Position numbers and translations under genes: made by a program. A stretch of DNA of 64,000 nucleotides. Origin: Peribacillus loiseleuriae. Its GTDB lineage: Bacteria; Bacillota; Bacilli; Bacillales; DSM-1321. How positions within the stretch are numbered: position 1 is the first letter of the stretch; the number at the start of each line of letters is the position of its first letter. A model generated the notes under the pieces. It was given only the letters and a program-made list of their open reading frames with translations. It ran no database searches and was not told the DNA's origin. Of this stretch, positions 25,975-36,290 are shown in pieces. Where the stretch lies: the NCBI RefSeq assembly GCF_001183985.1, contig NZ_LFZW01000001.1:1085812-1149811 (forward strand). Direction: 5' to 3'.

Positions 25975-26433
25975 CTATAGGATAGCTTTGTTTTCAAACT
26001 TATTTTGTTGTGCCGTTAATTTTGTTTTGTAAATTTCCGTGAATTTTTTAATTCGATAAAGGTCTGAATCTTGATACACCTGCTCAATCTTTAAGGTAAC
26101 GGCTAATTGGGTGTTGGCAAATAGCATGTCGCGGAAGCGGTTAACAGCACCGCAAAAATGATTGTAATTTGTTTCACCTGTACCAAATACGCCAGTAACT
26201 AAGTGGGGTACTTGAGCAACTTCTATTTCTTCATATAATGGAACGATTTTTGCGGGTAAATCTCCATCGCCCCATGTATAAGTACCTACCAATAAACCTT
26301 CATATTGGGAAATCGTGCTAAGGTCAAAATCTTTGATTCCAAATAGCTTCGCTTCTGGCAAAAAAGAAAAAATGGCTTCTGCTAGGGCTTTTGTATTCCC
26401 CCCAGCAGAATGGTACACGATGGCGGTCTTCAT
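25975..26433 (-). CDS. nrdI: NrdI flavodoxin-like protein
   Basis: A 152-residue flavoprotein that supplies the oxidant for assembling the Mn(III)2-tyrosyl radical in NrdF of class Ib ribonucleotide reductases. The N-terminal FMN-binding loop is YHSAGGNTKALAEA, followed by LVGTYTWGDGDLP and GVFGTGETNYNHFCGA, the characteristic NrdI segments. The gene overlaps nrdF by 4 bp (ATGA) and so is translated after it. In most class Ib operons nrdI comes first; here it is last. Confidence 0.88.
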   Translation of the reverse strand: MKTAIVYHSAGGNTKALAEAIFSFLPEAKLFGIKDFDLSTISQYEGLLVGTYTWGDGDLPAKIVPLYEEIEVAQVPHLVTGVFGTGETNYNHFCGAVNRFRDMLFANTQLAVTLKIEQVYQDSDLYRIKKFTEIYKTKLTAQQNKFENKAIL

Positions 26434-27482
26434 AGTTCATCGAATCCATTGCTTGCATTGACCTGACTATACGTTCTAGACTTCTGTTCGAAGAAGTCAG
26501 TTTTTGTCAGTCTGATTGATTCGTCATCAAATGTCTTAATCCAAGGCATTGGATTTTCTGGATATTCCTTATAGAGATTATCCAATCCAAAAATGCGCAA
26601 TCGTTTATTAGCAATGTACTCAATGTATTCGTAAAACTCTTCTAAATCAAGATCTGCTTTTCCTTGAATGTCTTCAAGCATATACTTAGACCATTCTTTT
26701 TCTAAATCAACAGCTTTTTCTAACGTTTCATAAATGAATTTCGTGTTGCTTTCATTGTTCAACTCTGGATATTCATACATTAAAATTTGCACAAGCATTC
26801 CGACAAAGTCAAAGTGGACCATCTCATCACGGTGAATATAGGAAATCATCGTTGCAGAACCAGTCATCAGGTTTTGCCGGCCTAAATTGTAATAGAAGGC
26901 AAAGGCAAGATAGAAATAAATACCCTCGAGATTTGTTGAATGAATTAAAGCTTCGAATAAATGTTGTGGACTTGGATCATCAACAAATTTCTGATAAGCA
27001 TCTACAATGGGTTTATTTCGTTTTACAACCTGTGGATGCTGTTTGATACGGTCAAACAAATGTTTCTGCTTATCAAGAGGAACCAATGAAGCAAGGATGT
27101 AAGAATAAGATTCGTTATGAATCGATTCTTGCTGCGCCATGTTCGCTAGAATGGCCTTAGCAGCAGGGTCTTTGACATATCGAAGAATCTCCACTAGTGT
27201 TGGTGTTTGTAAGCTGTCCATACCTGCAATCATCGTAAGAATGTCTAGAAAAGCGTCTTGGATGTCTTCGTCTAAATCACCCCACTGCTTTTTATCCTGA
27301 ATCATATTTACACTTGAAGGCTTCCAAAAGTTATTGATTAGTTGTGTATAGATATCATAAAATTTTTCATATTGGATATCGTTCCAGAGGAGAAAACCGG
27401 ATGCCTCACCTTTGAATACCCCAGTTGCCTTTGTAGGATATGTAGGTTCTAACAAGCGGATTTTATTAATGTGGGTTGTCAT
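26430..27482 (-). CDS. nrdF: Ribonucleotide reductase small subunit (class Ib type)
   Basis: A 350-residue di-metal protein that houses the tyrosyl radical. The metal-ligand pattern is visible: Asp in AGMDSLQ, ExxH in QQESIHNESYSY (which also holds the likely radical Tyr), Glu in STNLEGIYFY, and ExxH in HRDEMVHFDF. The ribosome binding site is AAAGGAGCG. It pairs with NrdE upstream, but about 650 bp of repeats separate the two genes. The start of nrdF lies 21 bp from the nearest repeat. Confidence 0.93.
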   Translation of the reverse strand: MTTHINKIRLLEPTYPTKATGVFKGEASGFLLWNDIQYEKFYDIYTQLINNFWKPSSVNMIQDKKQWGDLDEDIQDAFLDILTMIAGMDSLQTPTLVEILRYVKDPAAKAILANMAQQESIHNESYSYILASLVPLDKQKHLFDRIKQHPQVVKRNKPIVDAYQKFVDDPSPQHLFEALIHSTNLEGIYFYLAFAFYYNLGRQNLMTGSATMISYIHRDEMVHFDFVGMLVQILMYEYPELNNESNTKFIYETLEKAVDLEKEWSKYMLEDIQGKADLDLEEFYEYIEYIANKRLRIFGLDNLYKEYPENPMPWIKTFDDESIRLTKTDFFEQKSRTYSQVNASNGFDEL

Positions 27483-27502
27483 GTAATCGCTCCTTTGTTA
27501 TG

Positions 27503-27692
27503 TAGAGGTTGTTCAAAAAGTCCGATAAAAATTCTTGAAATATGAAAAAGACTATATCAAAGTACGAGGCAATTTCATGGAAGTAGGCTCTAAAGTTGGC
27601 TAATTATCAAAGCTTTGTCACTTCGGTTCCCGGGACGGATTATCGCTACTCGAACTTTTGGGTTCTTCTTATCATTCTTATTGAACGCTCAC
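27503..27692. repeat. Repeat R2, copy 1
   Basis: Begins GAGGTTGTTCAAAAAGTCCG (27505 on) and ends TTATTGAACGCTCAC. Its ends are inverted matches of GTTCAAAAAG type. It has the same orientation as copy 2 (27862-28013) and is opposite to copy 3 (60094-60283). Shared internal marks are the GTCCG next to one end and the segment CGAA...CTTCTTATCATTC near the other. Confidence 0.75.
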
Positions 27693-27729
27693 TGTTAGGG
27701 AATATAAGTTCGTATAAAACTCGTATTAA

Positions 27730-27850
27730 AAGAGGATGTCCCAAAAGGGTCTGACCTCACACTCTATACACCGTTTAATGTGTCATGTTCACGTCTTAAA
27801 CGATATATAGTAGATGTAGGGTCTGACCCTTTCGCTATGGGACAGCCTCG
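27730..27850. repeat. Repeat R1, copy a, in the nrdE-nrdF gap
   Basis: Outer arms GAGGATGTCCCA and TGGGACAGCCTC pair. Next inside, AAGGGTCTGACC faces GGGTCTGACCCTT. The central stem is CGTTTAA/TTAAACG. Flanked by R2 copies on both sides. Confidence 0.8.
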
Positions 27851-27861
27851 GATGTGTACTA

Positions 27862-28013
27862 GAGGTTGTTCAAAAAGTCCGGTAAAAATAGCTGTCAAAT
27901 TTCTTTGTCGCTTTGTCTCTCAGGTCCTCACGTATTACTGTATACGCACAGGTCTAGAGACATTTGCTCCTCGAATTTCTCGGCTTTTTTTATCCTCCTT
28001 TTTGAACACGCAC
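27862..28013. repeat. Repeat R2, copy 2
   Basis: Begins GAGGTTGTTCAAAAAGTCCG and ends CCTTTTTGAACACGCAC. The internal stretch CGAATTTCTCGGC and CGTATTACTGTATACG match copy 3 in reverse complement closely. Confidence 0.85.
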
Positions 28014-28136
28014 AACTAGTATTACTTTATTTTTTTTACAACGGATAAGGCGTCTATGTTATTCATGCTCATTTCAAAATTCATATGGTTAATCAATTCC
28101 GATTTCAAGTTCGTGCAGATTGGCCGCCGTTCGCTT

Positions 28137-30449
28137 TTAACTAGAGCAGCTTTCGCATGCATTATCATATTCTGAAGAAGTGGAACGAACGTAGTAAGTT
28201 GATTTCATTCCACTGTTCCAGGCGGACATGTGTATATCAAGTAAATCTTTCGCTTTAATGGTGTTATGGACGTATAGGTTAAAGCTGATTGCTTGATCGA
28301 TATGACGTTGACGAGCTGCGTTATGTCGGATGCTTTCTTTTTGCGATAAGTGGAATCGCGTTTTCTTATAGTATTCATAGGTTGAAGGCGTCAATCCTGG
28401 AGCCGTTACCTTGAATTTAAAGTTTTTCTTTTCTTCGTAAAATTCAATTTCATAAAGTGGGTCAATACCATCTGTTGAATTCCCGATTTTCGCAGTCGAG
28501 GAATTTGGTGCAATCGCCATCAAGTATCCATTTCGGACGCCATGCTTTTGTACTTGTTCTTTTAAAGCTGTCCAAGATTCATCTTGGTAATTTCTAATTT
28601 CGAAGTAGTTGCCAGTATTCCAATCAGAGCCTTCGTAATATGGATAGCTACCTTTTTCTTTTGCTAGTTCATTTGATGCTTTGATAGTTAGATAAGCAAT
28701 TTTCTCATAGAGAGTGTCAGCAAACTCAACAGCTTCGTCTGACTCCCAGTAAATGTTTTTCTCTGCAAGCAGGTGATGCCATCCAAATGTGCCTAAACCA
28801 ATCGCCCGGTATCGTTTGTTTGAGATTTCCGCTTGTTTGACAGGCAAATTATTGACATCAATTACGTTATCAAGCATTCGTACTTGAATCGGGATCAGTC
28901 TATCTAGAACTTCAGCTCCAACAGCGCGAGGCAGATTGATGGAAGAGAGGTTACATACAACGAAATCACCGCTCTTACGAATCATGACAACATCGCCATC
29001 TTCTGTTTCATATTCTTCCGTAATGGAAGAAGGGCTTAAGTTTTGTGCGATTTCTGTACATAGGTTCGAACAATAAATCATTCCTTTATGTTTGTTCGGG
29101 TTTTTTCGGTTCACTTCATCCCGATAAAACATGTAAGGAACGCCTTCTTCTAACTGAGAAATCATAATACTTTTCATAATTTCGATTGCGTTAATTTTTT
29201 CAAACGCATAGTTTGGAAGAACACCGTTTTTGGCTGCTTCTACCGCAAGTGCGTAATGATCACGGAAGCTTCCTTCGCCCTTTTTCTCATCATAGAAATC
29301 TTCAAGTGAGAACCCAAGTGTTTGCTTGACTGTATGTGGATCAAATAAATACCATTCTTTACGATTCTCTACAGCTTCCATAAAAAGATCAGGAATACAA
29401 ACGCCAGTAAAAATATCATGTGCTTTCAGACGATCGTCGCCATTTTGTGTTTTTAAATCTAGGAAACTCATAATATCTTTATGCCATGCATCAAGATAGA
29501 TCGCAATTGCTCCTTTTCTCTGGCCGAGTTGATCGACACTTACTGCTGTTTGGTTAAATAAGCGAATCCAAGGTGTTGTTCCTGAACTGTTCCCTGAGAA
29601 ACCACGAATGTCCGAACCGAGTGAACGGATTTTACCGACATAAAGTCCAACACCACCGCCGAATTTAGAAACTTTCGCAGCATCATAGTTTGATAGATAA
29701 ATGCCATCAATGGAGTCTTCAATTGCGTCGATAAAGCAAGAACTTAGTTGTCCATGTGTTTTCCCTGCGTTCGAAAGAGTAGGTGTTGCAACGGTCATGT
29801 AGAGGTTGGACATGGCCCAGTAAGCTTCTTTGACGAATTGAAGTCGATATTCTTTAGGTTCAAGACGCATAATTTCCATTGCGATGATCATAAACCGTTC
29901 TTGGGGCAACTCATAGACAGCATTATTCTTTGGGCGTGCAAGGTATCGATCGTTTAATAAGTAGAGACCAATATAGGAGAAAAGTTTGTCTTTTTCAGGA
30001 TCGATGGTAGAGCCTAACTCGTCAATTTCTTCCTTTGTGTAAGCATCAAGTAATTCGGCTTTATAAACTGGGTAGCGCTGTCCGCCTTGGACGCTGGACA
30101 TTAAGTGAATCAATTCATATAGTGAGCCATATTTTATCCCTTCATAGCCTCGATTAGCCTGTGCTTCTCGATACATGGAGTTCAATAACTCAGCCGCTGC
30201 GACAAACGTCCAGTCTGGAGCGTCAATGTCGACACTCTCAAGAGCCATTTGGATAAGTTTCTTGGATGTTTGCTCTTCTGTGGGACCGTCTTGGCGATCA
30301 AGCCACTTCATAAAGCGTTTCTTATATTTGTCCATGTCCAATTTGCCTTCGAAATCTTTGGACAGGTGGTTTAATTGTAGTGAGTTTTCATTTTCTGTAA
30401 AATCTTCCACATCAGGAAAGGCGAAAGAATTATTAATTGGTAGGTTCAT
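28137..30449 (-). CDS. nrdE: Ribonucleotide reductase large subunit
   Basis: A 770-residue catalytic subunit that reduces ribonucleoside diphosphates. The active site is clear: Cys238 in SSCFIDA, Asn462/Cys464/Glu466 in SNLCTEI, Cys499 in VVCNLSS, and the C-terminal shuttle pair Cys765/Cys768 in ACESCSS. No ATP-cone precedes the core, but the N-terminus (MNLPINNSFAFPDVEDF) makes it longer than the roughly 700 residues usual for NrdE. The start is fixed by AAGGAGGAGC; an upstream in-frame ATG lacks such a site. NrdR-type boxes lie upstream. Confidence 0.94.
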   Translation of the reverse strand: MNLPINNSFAFPDVEDFTENENSLQLNHLSKDFEGKLDMDKYKKRFMKWLDRQDGPTEEQTSKKLIQMALESVDIDAPDWTFVAAAELLNSMYREAQANRGYEGIKYGSLYELIHLMSSVQGGQRYPVYKAELLDAYTKEEIDELGSTIDPEKDKLFSYIGLYLLNDRYLARPKNNAVYELPQERFMIIAMEIMRLEPKEYRLQFVKEAYWAMSNLYMTVATPTLSNAGKTHGQLSSCFIDAIEDSIDGIYLSNYDAAKVSKFGGGVGLYVGKIRSLGSDIRGFSGNSSGTTPWIRLFNQTAVSVDQLGQRKGAIAIYLDAWHKDIMSFLDLKTQNGDDRLKAHDIFTGVCIPDLFMEAVENRKEWYLFDPHTVKQTLGFSLEDFYDEKKGEGSFRDHYALAVEAAKNGVLPNYAFEKINAIEIMKSIMISQLEEGVPYMFYRDEVNRKNPNKHKGMIYCSNLCTEIAQNLSPSSITEEYETEDGDVVMIRKSGDFVVCNLSSINLPRAVGAEVLDRLIPIQVRMLDNVIDVNNLPVKQAEISNKRYRAIGLGTFGWHHLLAEKNIYWESDEAVEFADTLYEKIAYLTIKASNELAKEKGSYPYYEGSDWNTGNYFEIRNYQDESWTALKEQVQKHGVRNGYLMAIAPNSSTAKIGNSTDGIDPLYEIEFYEEKKNFKFKVTAPGLTPSTYEYYKKTRFHLSQKESIRHNAARQRHIDQAISFNLYVHNTIKAKDLLDIHMSAWNSGMKSTYYVRSTSSEYDNACESCSS

Positions 30450-30693
30450 AGTAAGCTCCTCCTTAAATACAATCAAAAAATCGTAGCGTTTTTTGTAAAA
30501 AGCCGATTCGCATTGGTCACACATGGTGAGTGAATCAAAAAATCTCGCAAATATAAAAAATGTTGGTTTGCAGACGATCTTTTCATTCACTCACTTAAGT
30601 TAGAGAGCTATATCTAGTTAAGTGAATTTGTAGGATTTTGTACGACGATGCTATCCATATTTGCAAAGTGGCATTATTACAAATAACGTTTAA

Positions 30694-30743
30694 TTTCTAT
30701 ATATAGATATATTTTAAGTTTTTAACGTCTATATATTGTGATT
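30694..30743 (-). promoter_or_regulatory. Two NrdR-type boxes upstream of nrdE
   Basis: On the minus strand CACAATATATAGAC (near 30730-30742) and TATCTATATATAGAAA (30694-30709) both match the core CwAtATaTwG of the NrdR box. The centre-to-centre distance is 34 bp, slightly more than the usual 31-32. They lie about 245-295 bp before the nrdE start. Confidence 0.6.
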
Positions 30744-31004
30744 CGCTCTTTATTATCGTACTGGATAAACAAAAATAAATCAAATCTTGATTTTTATAAA
30801 AAGCATAATTTTTGCTGAAATATTTGTAAAATAAGTGCTTGAATTGCTTATTCTATCAAATGGTTGATAGAATGGGCAAGGATATGATAATTAATAATAT
30901 AATTTTATTGAAAGAATAAAATTGCAATTTTGAAATGTGTTTTGCAAAGGACTTTATGCTAAAATAAAAGAATTGAAACAATTTTAATTTAAAGGAGTAA
31001 TAAC

Positions 31005-31934
31005 GTGGAAAAAGTACTTGTTTTCGGGCATAAAAATCCAGATACTGATACCATCTGTTCAGCAATTGCCTATGCTGATTTGAAAAAACAATTAGGAATG
31101 AATGCTGAAGCCGTTCGCCTAGGCGAAGTAAACGGTGAAACACAATATGCACTTGATACATTTAAATTCGAAGCACCTCGCCTGATTACAGCAGCGAAAG
31201 GAGAAGCTGCTGATGTAATATTAGTAGACCATAATGAGCGTCAACAAAGTGTAGAAGACATTGATCAAGTTCGAGTCATTGAAGTCATTGATCATCACCG
31301 AATTGCGAATTTCGAAACGAGCGATCCGTTGTACTATCGTGCTGAACCGGTTGGTTGCACAGCAACAATATTAAATAAGATCTATAAAGAACACAAACTT
31401 GAAGTACCAAAAGAAGTTGCGGGGCTGATGCTTTCCGCAATCATTTCTGATTCATTATTGTTCAAATCACCAACATGCACAGAACAAGATGTTGCGGCTG
31501 CAATGGAATTAGCAGAAATTTCCGGGGTTAATGCGGAAACGTATGGTCTTGAAATGCTTAAAGCTGGTGCGGATCTTAGTGACAAAACGATTTCTCAACT
31601 CATCTCGCTAGATGCTAAAGAATTCACAATGGGGAATGCTAAAGTGGAAATCGCCCAAGTAAATGCAGTCGATGTGAATGAAGTGTTAGCACACCAATCA
31701 GAATTGGAAGCAGCAATTGAGGCTGTAATCGCAGACAAAGGATTAGACTTATTCCTATTTGTCGTAACCGATATTTTGACAAATGATTCTGTCGGACTTG
31801 CACTAGGTGCACAAGCCCAAGCTGTTGAACGTGCATATAATGTCACATTGAATAATAAAATTGCTGTTCTTGAAGGTGTTGTATCACGTAAGAAACAAAT
31901 CGTGCCTGTGTTAACTGACATTTTCACGAATTAA
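31005..31934 (+). CDS. ppaC: Manganese-dependent inorganic pyrophosphatase
   Basis: A 309-residue family II pyrophosphatase (DHH superfamily) that hydrolyses pyrophosphate. Metal ligands are in GHKNPDTDT (His9, Asp13, Asp15), VDHNE (Asp75) and the DHH motif IDHHR (His97, His98). The C-terminal DHHA2 domain ends with the substrate-binding SRKKQIVP. The start codon is GTG, preceded by AAAGGAG. The R1 repeat copy b begins 8 bp after the stop and probably acts as its terminator. Confidence 0.97.
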   Translation: MEKVLVFGHKNPDTDTICSAIAYADLKKQLGMNAEAVRLGEVNGETQYALDTFKFEAPRLITAAKGEAADVILVDHNERQQSVEDIDQVRVIEVIDHHRIANFETSDPLYYRAEPVGCTATILNKIYKEHKLEVPKEVAGLMLSAIISDSLLFKSPTCTEQDVAAAMELAEISGVNAETYGLEMLKAGADLSDKTISQLISLDAKEFTMGNAKVEIAQVNAVDVNEVLAHQSELEAAIEAVIADKGLDLFLFVVTDILTNDSVGLALGAQAQAVERAYNVTLNNKIAVLEGVVSRKKQIVPVLTDIFTN

Positions 31935-31941
31935 TAAATAT

Positions 31942-32065
31942 AAAAGAGGTTTGTCCCATAAGGGTCTGACTTCGCACTCTAAACCAGTATGTAGTGTTTC
32001 ATACACTACATACTGGTTTAGTTGTTGTGGGGTCTGATCCTTTGCTGTTTGGACAGCCTCTTTTG
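31942..32065. repeat. Repeat R1, copy b, after ppaC
   Basis: The central arms CTAAACCAGTATGTAGTGT and ACACTACATACTGGTTTAG pair perfectly over 19 bp. The outer arms AAAAGAGG...GTCC and GGAC...CCTCTTTT also pair. This is the cleanest copy of the family. Confidence 0.88.
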
Positions 32066-32261
32066 TATGAAGGACATGGGGACGGGGCTTTGCAACTTAC
32101 TCATATAGCCAATCTACTTTGCAGATATACGTACTTTATTAAGAAAGTATTCCAAAATTTGGCTCCGCACCGCCGCCATTGTGATTAGGGAGTGTAGCGT
32201 ATAGGATGGATCCTTCATAGTAAATGGTGGCGTTTTAACGCCATATTCGTTTTTGTATGGA

Positions 32262-33722
32262 TTAATTTACTGTTTCTACTTTATATGCAGCTAGTTTTTT
32301 GAGCAATTGTGAGCTTTCTGTATCAAGACCCTTAAGTTGGACCGTTTTACCATGTGCTCGGTATTTCAAGATGATCTTATCCACCGCACCTACAGCAGAA
32401 TCGTCCCATACTTTCGAGCGACTAAAATCAATAATAACATGATTGTTTGCTTCTTTTAGGTCAAATTGTTTCACAAATTCTTGTACGGACGCAAAGAACA
32501 GAGGGCCTCGTACGTAGTATAGAGTCTCTTTGCTGTTTTCAACCGCTTTTTTTTCAACTTGCACTTTAGAGGCCTTAACCGAAAAGAAAATCATGCTTAA
32601 GATTACACCAGCAAATACGCCCTTGGAAAGATCATTTGTGTAAAGAACAACGATTACTGTCACTAGCATGACCAATGTGTCAGTGATAGGAACTAGATGC
32701 AGTTTTGTCAGTGAAGACCAATCAAATGTAGCAATCGAAACCATAATCATCACACCAACAAGGGCTGCCATTGGAATTTTCACAAGAACATCATTTAATA
32801 GAACAATTAATATTAATAGAAAACCACCAGCAACAAAGGTAGAAAGTCTGCCGCGACCGCCAGATCTAATATTAATGCCTGATTGTCCAATCATGGCACA
32901 ACCAGCCATACCACCGAAAAGCCCCGCAACGATATTCGCGATTCCTTGGCCTCGTGCTTCTGTGTTCTTATTACTTTCTGTGTCGGTTAAATCATCTACA
33001 ATTTGAGCGGTTAGTAAACTCTCTAGTAGTCCTACAAATGCTAATGCAAGTGAATAAGGAAGAATAATCATGAATGTTTCCATCGTAAATGGAACGTCAG
33101 GAAGGAAGAACGTAGGTAAGGCTTGCGTAAGTTCCCCCATATCACCGACTGTCCGAACAGAAGCTCCTGTTGTGACAGCGATGATGGTCATGACAATAAT
33201 TGCAATAAGCGGTGATGGAATGACTTTAGTAACATAAGGGAATAAATAGATAATTGCAAGTGCACCAGCGGTCATCACGTACATTACCCATGATTCACCG
33301 ACAAAGTGAGTGAATTGAGCAGAAAAAATTAAGATTGCCAATGAATTGACGAAGCCAACCATAACAGATCTCGGGATAAATTTCATCAGTTTGCCGATTT
33401 TAAATATGCCAAGTAAAATTTGGATGATCCCAGTCAAAATGGTCGCAGCTAATAAAAACTGCAGGCCATAATCTTTAACCAAATCAACCATGACAAGTGC
33501 CATTGCTCCAGTAGCTGCTGAAATCATCCCAGGGCGGCCACCTACAAAGGCAATGACAATCGCAATGCAAAATGAGGCATACAAGCCAACCATCGGATCT
33601 ACCCCGGCAATAATTGAAAATGCAATCGCTTCGGGAATTAAGGCTAACGCAACAACGATACCCGACAGAATATCTCCACGTGTATTGCCAAACCATTCTT
33701 GTTTTAATCTAGCGGGATTCAA
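32262..33722 (-). CDS. SulP-family inorganic anion transporter with STAS domain
   Basis: A 486-residue polytopic transporter. The N-terminal part holds the SulP signature region ([20 protein letters not shown], then GLYASF) and about 11-12 membrane segments. [20 protein letters not shown] is the conserved loop. The C-terminal STAS domain (about 395-486) has [13 protein letters not shown]. Family members carry sulfate, bicarbonate or other anions; the substrate is not determinable here. The start codon is TTG with AAAGGAGTG at the right distance. It is monocistronic on the minus strand. Confidence 0.92.
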   Translation of the reverse strand: MNPARLKQEWFGNTRGDILSGIVVALALIPEAIAFSIIAGVDPMVGLYASFCIAIVIAFVGGRPGMISAATGAMALVMVDLVKDYGLQFLLAATILTGIIQILLGIFKIGKLMKFIPRSVMVGFVNSLAILIFSAQFTHFVGESWVMYVMTAGALAIIYLFPYVTKVIPSPLIAIIVMTIIAVTTGASVRTVGDMGELTQALPTFFLPDVPFTMETFMIILPYSLALAFVGLLESLLTAQIVDDLTDTESNKNTEARGQGIANIVAGLFGGMAGCAMIGQSGINIRSGGRGRLSTFVAGGFLLILIVLLNDVLVKIPMAALVGVMIMVSIATFDWSSLTKLHLVPITDTLVMLVTVIVVLYTNDLSKGVFAGVILSMIFFSVKASKVQVEKKAVENSKETLYYVRGPLFFASVQEFVKQFDLKEANNHVIIDFSRSKVWDDSAVGAVDKIILKYRAHGKTVQLKGLDTESSQLLKKLAAYKVETVN

Positions 33723-34052
33723 CTAAACACTCCTTTATATAAAAAATGACTTGATTAAATAGGGAACGTATGGATATGCAACGAAATTGATTATAACATG
33801 TGTCTATGGCAATGAATAGAGTGCATAGCTACCTATTAAATATCATAGTGACATGCGGTTGTCTCAAAATCAAAGAGAAAGCGTGAACATCTGAAGGTTG
33901 TAGCTCTACAATGGATCTAGTTCGCCATTTCCGTAATCTTTACTAAAGAAAAAATTGGATTAGAGACATGAGATGATAAATATCTTGGGAAATGCAGCAG
34001 GAGTTTTCCGAATCGCTGCTGAACTGTTAATACAAAGCGAGGGGGAGAGTCG
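33723..34052. other. Divergent intergenic region
   Basis: Between sulP (minus) and the S51 peptidase (plus). It should hold both promoters. No gene, repeat or clear regulatory motif is seen. Confidence 0.5.
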
Positions 34053-34664
34053 ATGGGGAAAATTTTATTAACATCAGCTGGTTTTTATACTGGTGCAATT
34101 AGAAGTCGTTTTTTGCAATGCTTTGAAATTAAACCAGAGGACGCTAGGATATCAATTATAACGACTGCTTCAATTAATAAAAAATTGAATAACGAGTTTG
34201 CTTTAAAGATATTGCGTGATTTTCATGAAATGGGAATGAAGAATGTTCGTTTTGTAAATATTGAGTTTGAAGAACCTGAGATACTTCGGCAATCCGATGT
34301 CATTTATTTGAATGGAGGTAATCCATTCTATTTACTTTATCATCTCAAAAGAAGTGGGGCAGATACGATTATTCGAGAGTTTGCTGAAAATGGTGGGCTG
34401 CTTGTAGGAGTGAGCACAGGTTCTATCGTTCTTGGTCCTGATATTAAGTTGATGCAGCAATTCTCCCCAGAGATGGATTCGGTGGGCTTGGATGATTTAA
34501 CAGGTTTAGGGGTAACGGATGTACGGGTTTTTCCACACTATGGGGACGAAACATTGTATCCAGATAAACAAGGAAGACGAGTTGAAGAGCGTATACTTGA
34601 GTTTGAGCGGTCGCATCATTGTTATGTTAATCGCCTCAGGGATGATGGTGTAATTGTCATTTAA
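34053..34664 (+). CDS. S51 (PepE-like) peptidase family protein
   Basis: A 203-residue protein with the class I glutamine-amidotransferase-like fold used by aspartyl dipeptidases such as PepE. The nucleophile elbow is GVSTGSIVLG with Ser121 as the likely nucleophile, and PHYGDE supplies the catalytic His162. The strand-loop IYLNGGNPFYLL is typical of the family. Known PepE cleaves Asp-X dipeptides, but family members vary and the GxSxG context differs slightly (GVSTGS against GxSAGA). The ribosome binding site is GAGGGGGAGAG. Confidence 0.85.
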   Translation: MGKILLTSAGFYTGAIRSRFLQCFEIKPEDARISIITTASINKKLNNEFALKILRDFHEMGMKNVRFVNIEFEEPEILRQSDVIYLNGGNPFYLLYHLKRSGADTIIREFAENGGLLVGVSTGSIVLGPDIKLMQQFSPEMDSVGLDDLTGLGVTDVRVFPHYGDETLYPDKQGRRVEERILEFERSHHCYVNRLRDDGVIVI

Positions 34665-34779
34665 GTGGGTATCGCTGAAACGATTGAGGAATGTAAATGT
34701 TATGTAAATTTGTTGAAAATAATGATCCATCTATTATATGCTCTAATACATAGAGGCTAAGATTAGAAAACAGTTTTGG

Positions 34780-34968
34780 TTTTATCCCACATTAACGGGA
34801 GTAAAAGCATGATTGGTGAGATATTCTGAAACTTACTAAAGATATAGTGGAACCAATCAGGTTCGTAGTGTTGCTTTATCTTTGCTTTACGGAGGTATTA
34901 GCGACACTAGAGTGGGACTCACGATCAGTGGGATGAAGAAAACCCTACTGTTTGAAGTTTCACTTATA
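34780..34968 (+). repeat. Repeat R3, short copy, ending before phoU
   Basis: Starts TTTATCCCACATTAACGGGA and ends GTTTGAAGTTTCACTTATAA. Shared with the copy at 48071-48375: the left hairpin, GATTGGTGA, TATTAGCGACACTAGAGTGG and the right end GGGATGAAGAAAACCCTACTG. The large internal hairpin of the other copy is missing. The right end is 17 bp from the phoU start, so it lies in the phoU leader. Confidence 0.75.
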
Positions 34969-34984
34969 ATAGGGAGGATAAATA

Positions 34985-35644
34985 ATGAGTGTTCGTCAAG
35001 GGTTTGAAGAAGAACTTTTTGCTCTTAAAAATCTAGTGCTTGAAATGGGGACAAGAGCAGGCAATGCATTACATGAATCCATGGAGGCTTTAGTCACACA
35101 GGATATTGACCGAGCGTTAAAAGTGATCGATAAAGATTATAGAATTAATCGAATTGATCAGGAAATAAATGAAAAAGTTATATGGTTGATTGCTAAGCAA
35201 CAACCTGTTGCATCAGATTTAAGGAGAATTATTTCAAGCATTAAGATTTCAACAGATTTAGAAAGAATAGGTGATTTGGCTGTAAATGTTGCAAAATCAA
35301 CTATTCGCATCGGTGAAAAGGAATTGTTTAAACCATTATATGACATTCCTTTGATGGCTGAGAAAGCAGCTTCGATGTTAAATCAGGTCATGCTCGCCTA
35401 TGATGTACAAGATGAAGATAAGGCAAGAGAAACGGCAGAGCTCGATAATGAGATTGACGAAATGTATGGAAGACTTATTCAGGAATTATTAGAATATATT
35501 GCGAAAAATCCTGAAGTAACATCACAAGTTGCACAATTATCATTCATTTGTCGCGATCTAGAAAGAGTCGGTGACCATGTAACGAATATTTCTGAAAATA
35601 TTGTTTTCATGGTAAAAGGTCAGTTGTACGATTTAAACAGTTAA
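34985..35644 (+). CDS. phoU: Phosphate signalling protein PhoU
   Basis: A 219-residue all-helical protein made of two PhoU repeats. It has the metal-binding E/DxxxD motifs in each half (DRALKVIDKDYRINRIDQEIN; then ETAELDNEIDEMYG) and the conserved DLERIGDLAVN and DLERVGDHVTN segments. PhoU connects the Pst phosphate transporter to the PhoR kinase and limits phosphate uptake. No pst genes are nearby, so it is an orphan. The ribosome binding site is AGGGAGG, which follows directly on the right end of an R3 element. Confidence 0.93.
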   Translation: MSVRQGFEEELFALKNLVLEMGTRAGNALHESMEALVTQDIDRALKVIDKDYRINRIDQEINEKVIWLIAKQQPVASDLRRIISSIKISTDLERIGDLAVNVAKSTIRIGEKELFKPLYDIPLMAEKAASMLNQVMLAYDVQDEDKARETAELDNEIDEMYGRLIQELLEYIAKNPEVTSQVAQLSFICRDLERVGDHVTNISENIVFMVKGQLYDLNS

Positions 35645-35678
35645 GTCTGTATGAAAGTTAATAGTAAAGTATTCCTTT

Positions 35679-35709
35679 TAAGGCGTGTGAATATTCACAT
35701 GTCTTTTTT
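35679..35709 (+). terminator. phoU terminator
   Basis: AGgcGTGTGAATATTCACATgtCT folds around a GTGTGAAT/ATTCACAT stem and is followed by TTTTTT. Confidence 0.75.
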
Positions 35710-36290
35710 GATTGAAAAGTTGAGCATTGTGAGTAATCGTTTAAAATGGTTTGGAAACGGGAAATAGGAGATTCCATCAAAAGCTTACCAATTCTAATAT
35801 AAGTGGATTGTAATCTTTGTATAATATTGAAAAAAATAAAAGTTGAAAAGTAGATTTATTTTCCGCATTTTATCGGATTCCTTAAATCTTGTCAGCCGAC
35901 ATAATATGCTATATCCAATCTTATTTTAATTGTATCTCACAAATAGTGTTTTCATAATAATGCGAAAATGATAAAATGACAATGTGAAAAGAATAAATGC
36001 TTTGAAATATTGACCAATGAGTGAGAGGTAGGAATTTTACTTCTAACAGAGAATCAAGTATAAAGCAAGAAAAATGTTGAAAGCTGTCATATTTCATTAA
36101 CTTTCGATATGAACGGTACAAACAATACTTTGAATAAATTACTAAAACAGATTAAATAGAAAATATCTGACAGCAAAAAGTGTACGAATACCCTGGAGAA
36201 AGAAAAGAAATGATCATCAGAATCATGTGAATGAAAAATACATATGGATGAATTACAACAAATAATTGAAACGATAACGGAGGATGTTCA
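35710..36290. other. Gene-free stretch before the GNAT gene
   Basis: AT-rich, with stops in all frames. I see no gene, repeat or recognisable RNA. Confidence 0.5.
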
